49,545 nt of DNA. Origin: Mesorhizobium sp. Lineage in GTDB: Bacteria; Pseudomonadota; Alphaproteobacteria; Rhizobiales; Rhizobiaceae. The stretch's first letter is position 1, and each line of letters begins with the position of its first letter. Below the pieces are notes generated by a model that was not told where the DNA came from, ran no database searches, and saw only the letters and a program-made list of their open reading frames with translations. Positions 1 through 10,100 of this stretch are shown piece by piece. Location of the stretch: NCBI RefSeq assembly GCF_024509055.1, contig NZ_JANINM010000385.1, positions 131,952-181,496 on the forward strand, in the 5' to 3' direction. The position numbers and the translations under genes are program-made.

Positions 1-274
1 CCAAATTCTGTTCCCGGTTGCCTTTTCCCGGAATGGCGCCGGACCAACGGGGAAACGGGACGCTTGAGCCTGTCGGAACGCACCTGATTCCCGGTGCCAA
101 ATAGCAGTTTTAAGACAACTGTTCGCGCCCCTCGCGATCTCGACACGACAATCCATGCCGGATGGCCAATATGCGCGACAGTCAACCCGGCCGGGTTTTC
201 CGATAGGCGAAGCGCCGTTTCGTGCTCGTTCTATGTTATGCCCCCAATGAGTGACGCCGGGGCCGTGCGGGTGA
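1..274. other. Gene-free left edge
   Basis: No convincing gene is seen here. A 76-codon open frame on the + strand (94-324) runs into the 3' end of the large leftward helicase gene, has no ribosome site and an arginine/serine-rich composition typical of chance frames in GC-rich DNA. No clear terminator hairpin was found. Confidence 0.5.
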
Positions 275-3200
275 TCAAACGGCGATCCGCTCGATCACGG
301 CACTGGCCGCCCGGACAGGAATGAACAGGCGGGTCTTGTGCTGAATGATCTCGGTGAAACACCCGGCCGCCTTCAACTCCCCGAGGCGCGAATATGGCCA
401 GTCGAGCAGTTCGAGCCGATGCTCACCTGCCACCAGGCTGCGCTTCAGCCTGTAGCTGCCAAGCGTCGCCATCTCGCCGGTGCCCAGCACGTGTTTGGCG
501 GTATCCTCCCCTGAGACAACGATCGCTGCCTCGATCCCGAAAGCGGCGGCAAGTTTCGGGACGACCGGCGCAGGCACCAGACGTCCGAGGAACGACTGGC
601 CATCGTCGGTGGTGATACGCCAGACCTGGACATGGTCGTCCGGAAGGCGGTCCCAAACAGGCAGGAGCAGGCCGGCCACCAGATAGATGGTGCTGGTGCG
701 GGTTTTGCCGCGCAGATCGTCGACCTCGGCTGACCAAAGCGTCGAGAACTCTTCCTCGCTTGCTTCCTCCCACATGGTCTCGAGCAGCAGGTCCTGGCGC
801 ATCCGCTCGGTTCGGGTCGGCCGGATGAGTTCGAAGCGGCGGACAATTTCGCCGTCATCATCGGTGAGGGAAAAGGTGGTGCAGCGGATGGCCGCCTTGC
901 CGGACTTCCGATTGACCATCGGCCGCGCATCGTCGCCGAGGCGGCGCAATGCCTGTTCCAGGGAGATAGGCTTGTAGCGTTCCTCTGTTTCGAGGCGCAG
1001 GATCTCGGTTTCGGCTCCGCTGACCGGATCGCGCCTGATCACCGTTCGATCGAGAATGGTAATTCGCTCGGCGTTGATGGTCTCGACGCCGACGTCGAGC
1101 GTCCCAGCCTCCCGAGCCGCTTCAACCCGGGCTTCGATCAGGCCGAGATATTCGTCGAAGATGGCGTTCTGAAGAGCGACGCGCAGTGCCAAGATGCGAT
1201 TGAGCCAGCGCTGGATGGGGGGTAGATCCTCCCTCAATCCGCCACCTTCACCTTCGAGTTCGAGCCCGGTCAACTGCTGGAACGTGGCGAAGGTGATCGA
1301 GCGAAGCTTGCCCTCGGCGAGCAAGCGAAACCATGTCTCGAGCGCCTCTCGTGCATAGTCGCTCTCGAGGTTATCGCGCGGATCGAAAAGTCCTTGCCCC
1401 CCCGTTTGGCGTTGGCCGCGGGTCAGTGCACCAAGGCTGTCGAGCCGTCGCGCGATCGTCGAAATGAACCGGCGTTCGCCTCGACAATCGGTGGACACCG
1501 GTCGGAAAAGCGGTGCCGCTGCCTGGTGGGTCCGGTGGGTTCGACCGAGGCCCTGGATCGCCGCATCGGCACGCCAGCCCGGCTCGAGGAGATAATGGAT
1601 ACGCCGGGACTGGTTCTCGGCTGAAAGGCTCGCGTGGTACGAGCGACCGGTGCCGCCTGCATCCGAGAATATCAGAATCTTCTTCGCACCACGCATGAAG
1701 GCGTCCGTTTCGGCGAGATTGGTGCGCGCTGAACGGTTCTCAATTCGCTGCCGACCACCGACGTCAACGATGATGCGCCGACTACGGCCGGTGACCTCGG
1801 CGACGGCGTCGGGGCCGAAATGACCGATGATATGGTCGAGGGCGGACTCGACGATCGGCAGCGCACCGACCTGCTCGACCAGGGTGTCGCGCATCTCGAG
1901 CGCCTCCTGGCTCAACACCGGATGACCCGCTTCGTCGCACATCGGCTCCGACCGGGTCTTGCCGGTGTCATCGACGAAGGTCTTCATCTGACGAACGGGG
2001 AAGGCCGCGATTAGATAGTCCATCAGAAACTCGCGGGGTGAGAGTTCGATGTCGAGATTGCCGCGTTCCTGTGAGCCGAGCCCGGCCAGTGCGCGATTGA
2101 GCATCGCTTCCGATGTCGAGACAAGTTGGACCACCACACTGTCACCGCGCGCCAGATCGGTGCGCATGGCGGGAATGAGGGCGGGGAGCTTCATGCCGAT
2201 CAGAAGCTGGCCGAAGAAGCGCTGCTTCGTGGATTCGAAGATCGACAGCGCGGCCGCCTTTGCACCCCCGTTATACGTGTCCTTCGAAAAGCTGTCGGTG
2301 ACCCGCGTTGCGTCCAGTGCGGCACGAAGATTGGCGTGGATGATCGCCCAGGCATCGGCATAGGCGTCGTATACGGCGATCTGATCGTCGGTGAGCTGAT
2401 GCTCGAGGATGTCGTACTCCACGCCCGCGAAGCTCAGCGCGCGTGCCGTGTACAGCCCCTGCATCTTGAGGTCGCGCGCGATCAGCTCGAGGGCCGCCAT
2501 ACCGCCGCGCCGCAAGCTTTCAACGAAGGCGCGGCGATCCGCGAAGGCGGTACCTTGACCCCACAGGCCGAGGCGGGTCGCATAGGCAAGATTGTTCACA
2601 TCGGAGGCACCGGTGGCCGAGACGTAGAGGACTCGCGCGCGTGGAAGGAGGTTCTGCAGCCGCACGCCTGCGATGCCTTGATCCGATCCGTCCTTCGTGC
2701 CGAACCGGCCTTCGCCTCCAGCTACACCGGCCATCTCGTGTGCTTCGTCGAAGACGAGCATACCTTCGAAGCTATCACCCGCCCAGTCGAGGATCTGCTG
2801 GAGGCGACTGCCCTTATCGCCGCGGCTCGATCGCAGCGTCGCATAGGTGAGAAAGAGGACGCCCTCTCCGGCGCCGATGGCCGTACCGAGCTTCCATTGG
2901 TTGAGATGCTGGATGTCGAGTGCGAGTCCTCCCACCGCGGTCCAGTCCCGTCGCGCGTCCTCAAGGAGCGTTTCGGTCTTCGAGATCCAGACGTGCCGGC
3001 GATGACCGCGGAGCCAATGATCGAGGATGATAGACGCGACTTGCCGACCCTTTCCCGCCCCGGTTCCATCGGCGAGGAAGAAGCCCGTCCGATACGGGCG
3101 ACCTTCATCGTCCGGAATCAGGGTCAGGCCTTCCTCGCCGGGATGAAATCGGCCGGGAAGGTCGCGCTGAAAGGCGTCACCAGCGTAGATCAGCGTCTCG

Positions 3201-4492
3201 AGCTGCGCGTCCGACAGGACCTGGCTTTCGAGAATGGCGACGGGAAGGTTCGGCGCATAATGCGGTTGCGGTGCGGTGATCGACCCCATTGCGATCGATT
3301 CCACCAAGGCGGTTGGATGCTGCGCGGCGTCCTCAATCACAATGCGGCTTGGTCGATAGGGAAGGTAGACGCCAGCGGCTTCGCCTACCGGTGCCGGATC
3401 GTCGAGCACCGCATAGGAGATGTCCCGCATCACGGCAGAGGGCGTAGGGCGGGCAAGTGGCGTCGCCAGCCGGGGACGAGCCGCAAGAGCACCGAGCAAC
3501 GACGACGGCCTGGGAACCGGCGATGAAGGCGCCGCGACCCGTGTAGGCGCTGGGAAGGCCACGATATGTCCGAGGGCATCGCTGAGGGTGGAGCAACGGA
3601 TCAGCTCTGCTTCTCCTGAGCGCCCCTTCTCGAGGACCATGATCTTCACAGCCTGACCCGTACCGTGCTTCGCATAGGCATTGGGGGGCAGCGCAAGATG
3701 CAACGTCAGTGCGCAGCCCTCCGTCGCCCTTTTCCAGGCTCGACTTGACGTATCGACCCGTTCGGGGAGAACGGCCGCACACCGTCCGCCAACAGAAAGC
3801 CGGGACAATGTCGAGCGGAGATGTCGGAAGGCCGCGAGCGGATCGGCATGGCGCCCCAGGCTCCGCGAAAACGGCGGATTGATCAGGGCCGCAGTGGGCC
3901 GGATGACCGGGTCGAGAAAGTCGTGGATCAGCTCGGCGTCATGCGTGGTGACGGTCGTGTCGGGAAAAGCGGCGCACAACATCGCAGCGCGGGTCGCGTC
4001 GAGTTCGTTGAGGACAAGGCGTGCGCCAGCCCGGTGAGCGAAGGTTGCCAGAAGCCCGGTACCGGCGGAGGGCTCGAGGACGAGATCGTCGGACCCGATG
4101 CGCGCGGCAAGGGCCGCCAGAAAGGCCAGCGGCGCGGGCGTTGAGAATTGCTGGAGCTCGATCTGCTCTTCGCTGCGCACACTATGGGTCGGCAGGTTGG
4201 ACACCAGCCCGTTGAGCTCCGCGAGGCAGGCCGCAGGCCCTGCGGGCAAGTCCGCGGTCGCGAGGTAAAGGACCTGGGCCAGTTCCAGCACGTCATAGGC
4301 GTCGCGCAGTGACCAGCGACCGTCGGCTGAGGACGTGCCGTGCGCCTGTTCCATAAGCCACAGCAACGACTCCCGCTTTACCGGGTCTTTCCTGGCGATG
4401 ATCACGGCGAGCGCCCTGGCGGCCGTGATCGATGGCGCGGCAAACTCCAGCTCGGAAGCATCGAGGAGGCGGGCTGCGGGTAGGTGGCGCAT
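275..4492 (-). CDS. Methyltransferase-helicase of strawberry notch type (DarB-like layout)
   Basis: A 1405-residue protein. Residues about 125-310 carry a SAM-dependent methyltransferase fold with motif I EPSAGTG (139-145) and the N6-adenine-type motif IV NPPF (205-208). The rest is a superfamily-2-like ATPase of the strawberry notch family: Walker A DGTGAGKG near 475-482, DEAH at 582-585, and an arginine-finger motif QGLGRTHRTHQ in the C-terminal helicase lobe. Related fused methyltransferase-helicases occur on plasmids and phages; phage P1 DarB, an antirestriction protein, has this layout. A role in protecting transferred DNA is inference. The start at 4492 is chosen because GGAG lies 8 nt upstream; longer in-frame starts at 4525 and 4630 have no such site. 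It is divergent from imuA. Confidence 0.8.
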   Translation of the reverse strand: MRHLPAARLLDASELEFAAPSITAARALAVIIARKDPVKRESLLWLMEQAHGTSSADGRWSLRDAYDVLELAQVLYLATADLPAGPAACLAELNGLVSNLPTHSVRSEEQIELQQFSTPAPLAFLAALAARIGSDDLVLEPSAGTGLLATFAHRAGARLVLNELDATRAAMLCAAFPDTTVTTHDAELIHDFLDPVIRPTAALINPPFSRSLGRHADPLAAFRHLRSTLSRLSVGGRCAAVLPERVDTSSRAWKRATEGCALTLHLALPPNAYAKHGTGQAVKIMVLEKGRSGEAELIRCSTLSDALGHIVAFPAPTRVAAPSSPVPRPSSLLGALAARPRLATPLARPTPSAVMRDISYAVLDDPAPVGEAAGVYLPYRPSRIVIEDAAQHPTALVESIAMGSITAPQPHYAPNLPVAILESQVLSDAQLETLIYAGDAFQRDLPGRFHPGEEGLTLIPDDEGRPYRTGFFLADGTGAGKGRQVASIILDHWLRGHRRHVWISKTETLLEDARRDWTAVGGLALDIQHLNQWKLGTAIGAGEGVLFLTYATLRSSRGDKGSRLQQILDWAGDSFEGMLVFDEAHEMAGVAGGEGRFGTKDGSDQGIAGVRLQNLLPRARVLYVSATGASDVNNLAYATRLGLWGQGTAFADRRAFVESLRRGGMAALELIARDLKMQGLYTARALSFAGVEYDILEHQLTDDQIAVYDAYADAWAIIHANLRAALDATRVTDSFSKDTYNGGAKAAALSIFESTKQRFFGQLLIGMKLPALIPAMRTDLARGDSVVVQLVSTSEAMLNRALAGLGSQERGNLDIELSPREFLMDYLIAAFPVRQMKTFVDDTGKTRSEPMCDEAGHPVLSQEALEMRDTLVEQVGALPIVESALDHIIGHFGPDAVAEVTGRSRRIIVDVGGRQRIENRSARTNLAETDAFMRGAKKILIFSDAGGTGRSYHASLSAENQSRRIHYLLEPGWRADAAIQGLGRTHRTHQAAAPLFRPVSTDCRGERRFISTIARRLDSLGALTRGQRQTGGQGLFDPRDNLESDYAREALETWFRLLAEGKLRSITFATFQQLTGLELEGEGGGLREDLPPIQRWLNRILALRVALQNAIFDEYLGLIEARVEAAREAGTLDVGVETINAERITILDRTVIRRDPVSGAETEILRLETEERYKPISLEQALRRLGDDARPMVNRKSGKAAIRCTTFSLTDDDGEIVRRFELIRPTRTERMRQDLLLETMWEEASEEEFSTLWSAEVDDLRGKTRTSTIYLVAGLLLPVWDRLPDDHVQVWRITTDDGQSFLGRLVPAPVVPKLAAAFGIEAAIVVSGEDTAKHVLGTGEMATLGSYRLKRSLVAGEHRLELLDWPYSRLGELKAAGCFTEIIQHKTRLFIPVRAASAVIERIAV

Positions 4493-4662
4493 CGAGGTTA
4501 CTCCGTTCTTCCGTCCGGTGTTCATCACCGGATCGACACGCCGGAGGCGGCCTCCCCTCTTGTCGGCCTGGCGAGAATCGACCGGCGAGCTCGGGTTTGA
4601 TCGCACACGACCCGTCCCATGCCGCCGCACGGAATCGTCTTGACGCGAATGCCAACTTTACG

Positions 4663-4677
4663 GAACATAAAGGGAAC
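4663..4677 (+). promoter_or_regulatory. LexA box, alphaproteobacterial type
   Basis: GAAC (4663-4666), seven bases, GAAC (4674-4677): an exact match to the direct-repeat LexA operator GTTC-N7-GTTC of alphaproteobacteria, read on the other strand. It ends 18 nt before the imuA start codon, so bound LexA would block the imuA-imuB-dnaE2 transcript until SOS induction. The helicase gene on the other strand starts 171 nt away. Confidence 0.8.
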
Positions 4678-4695
4678 ACACTGAGTCTAGCTGAT

Positions 4696-5457
4696 ATGTC
4701 CGCCGCCCTTCATCCTGCCGTCCCCGGCATTGACCATTTGCGCAGGATCGCTTCGCCGGCGACCGACTTCAGGGTCATGCCGTTTGGCATCGCGGCGCTC
4801 GACGCACGGCTGGGGGGAGGGGGCTTACGGGCGGGGGCGTTGCACGAAGCTACGCCGCGCAGCCCCTCGCTCGCCGATGATGCGGCCGCAACGCTCTTCC
4901 TCGCCGGCATCGCCGCGCGGGAAGCGATCGCCACAGGCGGTCTGGTGTTATGGGTGAGCTGCCGCACTGATCTCTACGCGCCGGCGCTGGAGCAAGCGGG
5001 GCTGCCGGCCGCAAGCGTGATCTATGCCCAGCCAAGGGACGATACCGCGCTCCTGGCGGTGGTCGAGGACGCGGTGCGTGACGGCACGCCGTGTGCGATC
5101 GTCGCCGAGGCGAGCAAGGTTTCAATGGTCGCGACGCGACGCTTGCAGCTCGTCGCGGGTGATGCCGACATACCCATTCTTCTCCTTCGCCGCGCGCGCC
5201 GTCTCGGCCAGGAAGTCTTCAACGAGCCGTCCGCAGCCTGGACGCGCTGGCGCATCGGGTCCGTTTCGTCCCAGCGCCTCGCGGTCGCGGGGGTGGGTCG
5301 TCCGCGTTGTTCGCTGGAGTGCAGCCGCCAACGTGGTGGCGAGAGCTTCACCATGATCGTGGAGGGCAGCGATGAGACGGGTCGTCTCGCTGTTCCTGCC
5401 GACCTTAGCCATCGATCGGCTGAGGCGGCTGGAACGGTCCGCTCTGCAGCAGCCTGA
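4696..5457 (+). CDS. imuA: ImuA, SOS mutagenesis accessory protein
   Basis: A 253-residue RecA/SulA-like protein that works with ImuB and DnaE2 in damage-induced translesion synthesis. The N-terminus (FGIAALDARLGGGG) matches the ImuA signature, followed by a RecA-like core (LVLWVSCRTDLYAPALEQAGL) without a complete Walker A motif. ATG 4696 is chosen because it directly follows the LexA box; an upstream in-frame extension to 4432 would cover the operator and the divergent gene. The last 86 nt overlap imuB, showing translational coupling. The C-terminal ~70 residues are poorly conserved in character, as is usual for ImuA. Confidence 0.85.
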   Translation: MSAALHPAVPGIDHLRRIASPATDFRVMPFGIAALDARLGGGGLRAGALHEATPRSPSLADDAAATLFLAGIAAREAIATGGLVLWVSCRTDLYAPALEQAGLPAASVIYAQPRDDTALLAVVEDAVRDGTPCAIVAEASKVSMVATRRLQLVAGDADIPILLLRRARRLGQEVFNEPSAAWTRWRIGSVSSQRLAVAGVGRPRCSLECSRQRGGESFTMIVEGSDETGRLAVPADLSHRSAEAAGTVRSAAA

Positions 5458-7156
5458 ACGGTCTGTCCTCGAGGTGCCGATCGACGACGATCCGGGGGAC
5501 TGTTCGGTGCCCCGGGGCGGCGGATGGCGTCCGGGCGCCCGGTGGGCGCGGCAAGGGCTGCCGACGCGGGCTGTTGTTGAGGCACAGATCGCAGCGCTTC
5601 CAACGCATGCGCGTCCCCCCGTACGCGAACTCGGTCGCCGGTCGGAGGCGGCCAGCCATCCGTTTAAGGCCATGGTGCAGGCTGCTCCGACATCGCCCCA
5701 TCCCCTCCCATTGCTGGGGCACGCGCCGCTGGCGTTGGTAGGCAAGGTCGGGCGGCGAGAAGACATCGTCGCCGCGTGCGATGGGGCGCGCGCCCTGGGC
5801 GTGTATCCGGGCATGGCGGCGACCCACGCACGCGCGCTCGTATCGGACCTCGACGTCCGCCCGGCTGATCCGGAGGCGGATAGCGCGTTGCTCGATCGCC
5901 TGGCCTTGCTCGCCGTACGACGCTGGTCGCCGGTCGCAGCGGCGACGCCGAACGACGGGATCTGGATCGATCTTTCCGGTTGCGCGCATCTGCATGGCGG
6001 CGAGGAGCTGTTCTGCCGCCGTCTTCATGCCTTCTGCCGACGGGCGGGCTTCTCCGCACGGATCGCGGTCGCCGATACGGGTGGAGCGGCGCATGCCCTG
6101 GCAAGATACGGACGCGGCGAGATCATACGGGCACCCTCGGGCGCGACCGCGGATGCATTAGCGCCGCTGCCGGTTGCCGCCTTGCGGCTTGCGCCCTCCG
6201 CGCTCCGTGCGTGTCGACGCTTCGGCTTCGATACGATTGCAGATCTCCTGCCCGTGGCTCGGGGACCACTCGCCAGGCGCCTCGGGCTGCCAGCGATCGT
6301 TCGGCTCGATCAGGCGTTGGGTGCCGTAGCGGAGCCGATCACGCCCCGCGAGGATGCCGAGGTTCCTGGCGTTGAATGCCGGTTGCTCGAGCCGATCGGT
6401 ACCGCTGAGGCGATTGAGCAGGTGATGGGCGATCTGCTGCGGGATCTTGCCCGTGTTCTGCAAGCGCGAGGGCTGGGCGCGCGGTCGCTGCGGTTCGCCG
6501 GCCTGCGGGTCGATGGATCCGAACAGATCGTCGGCGTGGGGACTTCGCGACCCGCGCGAGAAGTTTCCCACTTGCTTCGCCTGCTGAAGCTCAGGATCGA
6601 GCGGATCGATCCGGGCTTGGGTTTCGAGCAGTTTCGGCTCGTAGCGCCGCACACCGAACCGCTTGACGCGGTGGATCTGGGCGCCGTGCTGGTCGACGAC
6701 CGACAGAAGCGCGATCCAGCGCGCCTCGTCGACGTGATCGCGGGCCGGATCGGTGCCCAGGCCGTCTACCGCGCAGCCCCACGCGAAAGCCACGTGCCCG
6801 AGCGCGCCGTGATCCGATCCGACCCCATCGCTCTGCCGGGCGCATGGCCGGCATGGAAGCGGCCCATCCGGCTCTTTGCTCGACCCGAACCCCTCGGCCG
6901 GGTCATCGCGCTGATGCCGGACCAACCTCCGCGCCGCTTCGAATGGCGAGGGCGCGTGCATCGGATCGTCGCCGGCGATGGTCCCGAACGGGTGCATGGC
7001 GAATGGTGGCGGCGTGACGCCGAGGTCTGGGCGATCCGTGACTATTACCGGGTCGAGGATGAGGAGGGCGGCCGGTTCTGGGTATTCCGGCGCGGCGACG
7101 GCTTCGAGGACAACACCGGCGATCTGTCGTGGTGGATGCATGGGGTCTTTGGATGA
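5372..7156 (+). CDS. imuB: ImuB, Y-family-like polymerase hub protein
   Basis: A 594-residue protein of the DinB/UmuC-like ImuB family. ImuB is catalytically inactive and bridges the beta clamp, ImuA and DnaE2 in the mutasome. Visible marks are the N-terminal RRVVSLFLP, the segment GIWIDLSGCAHLHGGEE (palm-like), a helix-hairpin-helix region near 280-330, and the typical C-terminal block WWRRDAEVWAIRDYYRVE. The start has GGAGG six bases upstream, inside imuA. The stop overlaps the dnaE2 start (ATGA). An extra low-complexity stretch at about residues 35-105 resembles an insertion compared with Y-family cores. Confidence 0.9.
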   Translation: MRRVVSLFLPTLAIDRLRRLERSALQQPERSVLEVPIDDDPGDCSVPRGGGWRPGARWARQGLPTRAVVEAQIAALPTHARPPVRELGRRSEAASHPFKAMVQAAPTSPHPLPLLGHAPLALVGKVGRREDIVAACDGARALGVYPGMAATHARALVSDLDVRPADPEADSALLDRLALLAVRRWSPVAAATPNDGIWIDLSGCAHLHGGEELFCRRLHAFCRRAGFSARIAVADTGGAAHALARYGRGEIIRAPSGATADALAPLPVAALRLAPSALRACRRFGFDTIADLLPVARGPLARRLGLPAIVRLDQALGAVAEPITPREDAEVPGVECRLLEPIGTAEAIEQVMGDLLRDLARVLQARGLGARSLRFAGLRVDGSEQIVGVGTSRPAREVSHLLRLLKLRIERIDPGLGFEQFRLVAPHTEPLDAVDLGAVLVDDRQKRDPARLVDVIAGRIGAQAVYRAAPRESHVPERAVIRSDPIALPGAWPAWKRPIRLFARPEPLGRVIALMPDQPPRRFEWRGRVHRIVAGDGPERVHGEWWRRDAEVWAIRDYYRVEDEEGGRFWVFRRGDGFEDNTGDLSWWMHGVFG

Positions 7157-10100
7157 CCCATTACGTCGAGTTGCAGGTCCTCACGCATTTCTCGCTATTG
7201 CGCGGTGCATCGTCTGCCGAGGAATTATTCTCTGCCGCAGCATTGCTCGGATATCCCGCGATCGGGGTAAGCGATATCGGGACCGTGGCCGGCGTGGTCC
7301 GGGCCTGGGAGGCGCAGAAAGCGACCGGCGTTCGCCTGATTGCGGGCACCCGGGTCGATCTGTCCTGCGGCCGACGCCTCCTGCTCTATCCGACGGATCG
7401 ACCAGCTTGGTCGCGGATCACGCGGCTCCTGACGGTCGGCAAGAAGCGGGCAGGGAAGGGCGCATGTCTGCTGCACTGGCATGATCTTGCGCCATGGTCC
7501 GACGCCGTCATCGCGATCCTGTTACCGCACGAGGCGGACGAGGAGAACCTTGAGGCGCTGGCCGACCTCAAGGCGGTCTTCGGGCAGCGGGGTTATATGG
7601 CGCTGTTCCAGCGGCGTCGGCCAGGTGATGCGGTTCGCATCGACGCGCTCGCGCGACAGGCAGGTGGTGCGGGCATACGCGCGGTCGTCACCGGCGACGT
7701 CCTTTATCACGCTCCGGAAGCGCGGCTGCTGCAGGATGTCGTCACCGCCGTCCGAGAGAAGTGCTCCGTCGACGAACTGGGCTATCGACGCGAGGTCAAC
7801 GCCGATCGCGCGCTCAAATCGCCCGACGAAATGGTACGCAGGTTCCAGGATTATCCGGACGCGTTGCAGGCGAGCGTCGACATCGCCCGGATGTGCACCT
7901 TCGACCTCGGCGAACTGGCATATCAATATCCGCACGAGCGGGTCATTGAGGGACTGACTGCACAACAGGCGCTCGAGCAACTCGCGACCGAAGCGGTCGA
8001 GGGCATGTTCGACGGAAACGTGCCCAAGTCCTATCGCGACCAGATCGCACACGAGCTGCGGCTGATCGGCGAACTCGGCTATGCGCCCTACTTCCTGACG
8101 GTCCATTCGATCGTGCGTGAGGCCCGCCGGCGTGGGATCCTGTGCCAAGGGCGCGGCTCGGCTGCCAATTCGTGCGTCTGCTTCGTGCTCGGGGTCACGT
8201 CGATCGATCCGATCAAGCATGAACTGCTCTTCGAACGCTTCGTATCGGGCGAACGGCGCGAGCCCCCCGATATCGACATCGATTTTGAGCATGAACGGCG
8301 CGAGGAGATCATCCAGTGGATCTACGAAACCTATGGGCGTGACAGGGCAGCGCTGACCGCGGTCGTCACTCGTTACCGGGCGCGCGGCGCGGTACGCGAT
8401 GTCGGCAAGGCGATGGGCTTGCCCGAGGATCTCACCTCCTCCTTGGCAGGCCTGGTCTGGGGGTGGTCCGCCGAAGGGGTCGGCGAGAAGCAGGTCGACG
8501 AGCTCAACCTCGACATCGGTGATCGCCGGCTGCGTCTCACACTCGATCTTGCGCGCAAGCTGATCGGTGTACCGCGTCACATGAGCCAGCATCCAGGCGG
8601 TTTCGTCCTGACCCATGATCGTCTCGACGACCTCGTTCCCATCGAACCAGCGGCGATGGAGGACCGCCAGATCATCGAATGGGACAAGGACGATATCGAC
8701 AGCCTCAAGTTCATGAAGGTCGACGTGCTTGGGCTCGGCATGCTCGGTTGCATGAACCGCGCCTTTGACATGCTCGAGGCGGACAAGGGCCTGCATGTGG
8801 AGCTGAAGGATCTGCAGGACGACGATCCGGGCGTCTACGCCATGATCCAGAAGGCCGATACGCTCGGGACATTCCAGATCGAGAGCCGCGCCCAGATGAG
8901 CATGCTGCCGCGCATGAAGCCGCGGCGCTTCTACGATCTGGTCATCCAGGTCGCGATCGTAAGGCCCGGGCCGATCCAGGGCGATATGGTCCATCCCTAT
9001 CTCCGCCGACGGGAGGGTCTTGAGCGCCCCGAGTATCCACGCCCTGAGCTGCGCGCCGTTCTCGAAAAGACGCTTGGCGTTCCACTCTTTCAGGAACAAG
9101 CCATGAAGGTTGCGATCGTCGGCGCCGGGTTCACGCCGGCTGAGGCGGACGCGCTGCGCCGTGCGATGGCGACGTTCAAGTTCACCGGCGGTGTCAGCCA
9201 TTTCAGCGAGAAACTGGTGGAAGGCATGGTTGCCCGAGGGTATCCACGGGACTTCGCGGAGCGTACCTTTCGTCAGCTCGAGGGCTTCGGTTCCTACGGC
9301 TTTCCTGAGAGCCATGCCGCGAGCTTTGCCAAGATCTCCTATGCGTCGTCGTGGATGAAGCATCATCATCCGGACGTTTTTTGCGCCAGCTTGATGAACG
9401 CGCAGCCGATGGGCTTTTACGCGCCGGCTCAGATCGTGCGCGACGCGCGCGAGCACGGCGTCGAGGTTCGGCCGCCTTGCGTCAATGCGAGCCGCTGGGA
9501 CTGTACGCTGGAGCCGACCGGGAGCCGATATCTGGCCGTCCGGCTCGGACTGAGGGTGATCCGCGGTTTGTCCAACGCCGATGGGGCCAAGATCGTCGCA
9601 GCTCGGGCAACCGCCTCGTACGACAGCGTGGAGGACGTCTGGCGCCGATCGGGGGCGCAACGCGCCTCGATCGAGAAGCTGGCCGACGGCGACGCCTTCC
9701 ACGCGTTCGGCGCCGATCGGCGGCAAGGGCTGTGGAAGGTGAGGGGGCTGGGGGAGGCGCCGCTGCCCCTCTTCGCGGCCGCCGATCGTGCGGCTGTTGC
9801 CGGCAGCGTCGAGGGTATCGAGCCTGCGGTAGCGCTGCGCCCACTCACCGACGGGCGCGAGGTCATCGAGGACTATCGCAATCTGCAACTGTCGCTTCGC
9901 GCACATCCCCTAAGCTTCGTGCGCGACGAGCTGTCCCGACAAGGCGTGCGCTCTTGTGCCGACCTGAGCACCATCCGTGATGGCCGCCACGTCGAGGTGG
10001 CGGGCATCATCCTTGTCCGGCAGAAGCCGGGCAGCGCCAAAGGCGTGCTGTTCATCACCATCGAGGATGAAACCGGCATCGCCAACGGGATCCTGTGGCC

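Noticed and set aside
2126..3526. 466-codon open frame on the + strand
   Set aside because: It lies wholly antisense to the large helicase gene, whose motifs are clear. Long antisense frames are expected in GC-rich DNA; no ribosome site or recognisable domain was found.
7522..9906. 794-codon open frame on the minus strand
   Set aside because: It is antisense to dnaE2 and has the composition of a shadow frame without any recognisable motif.
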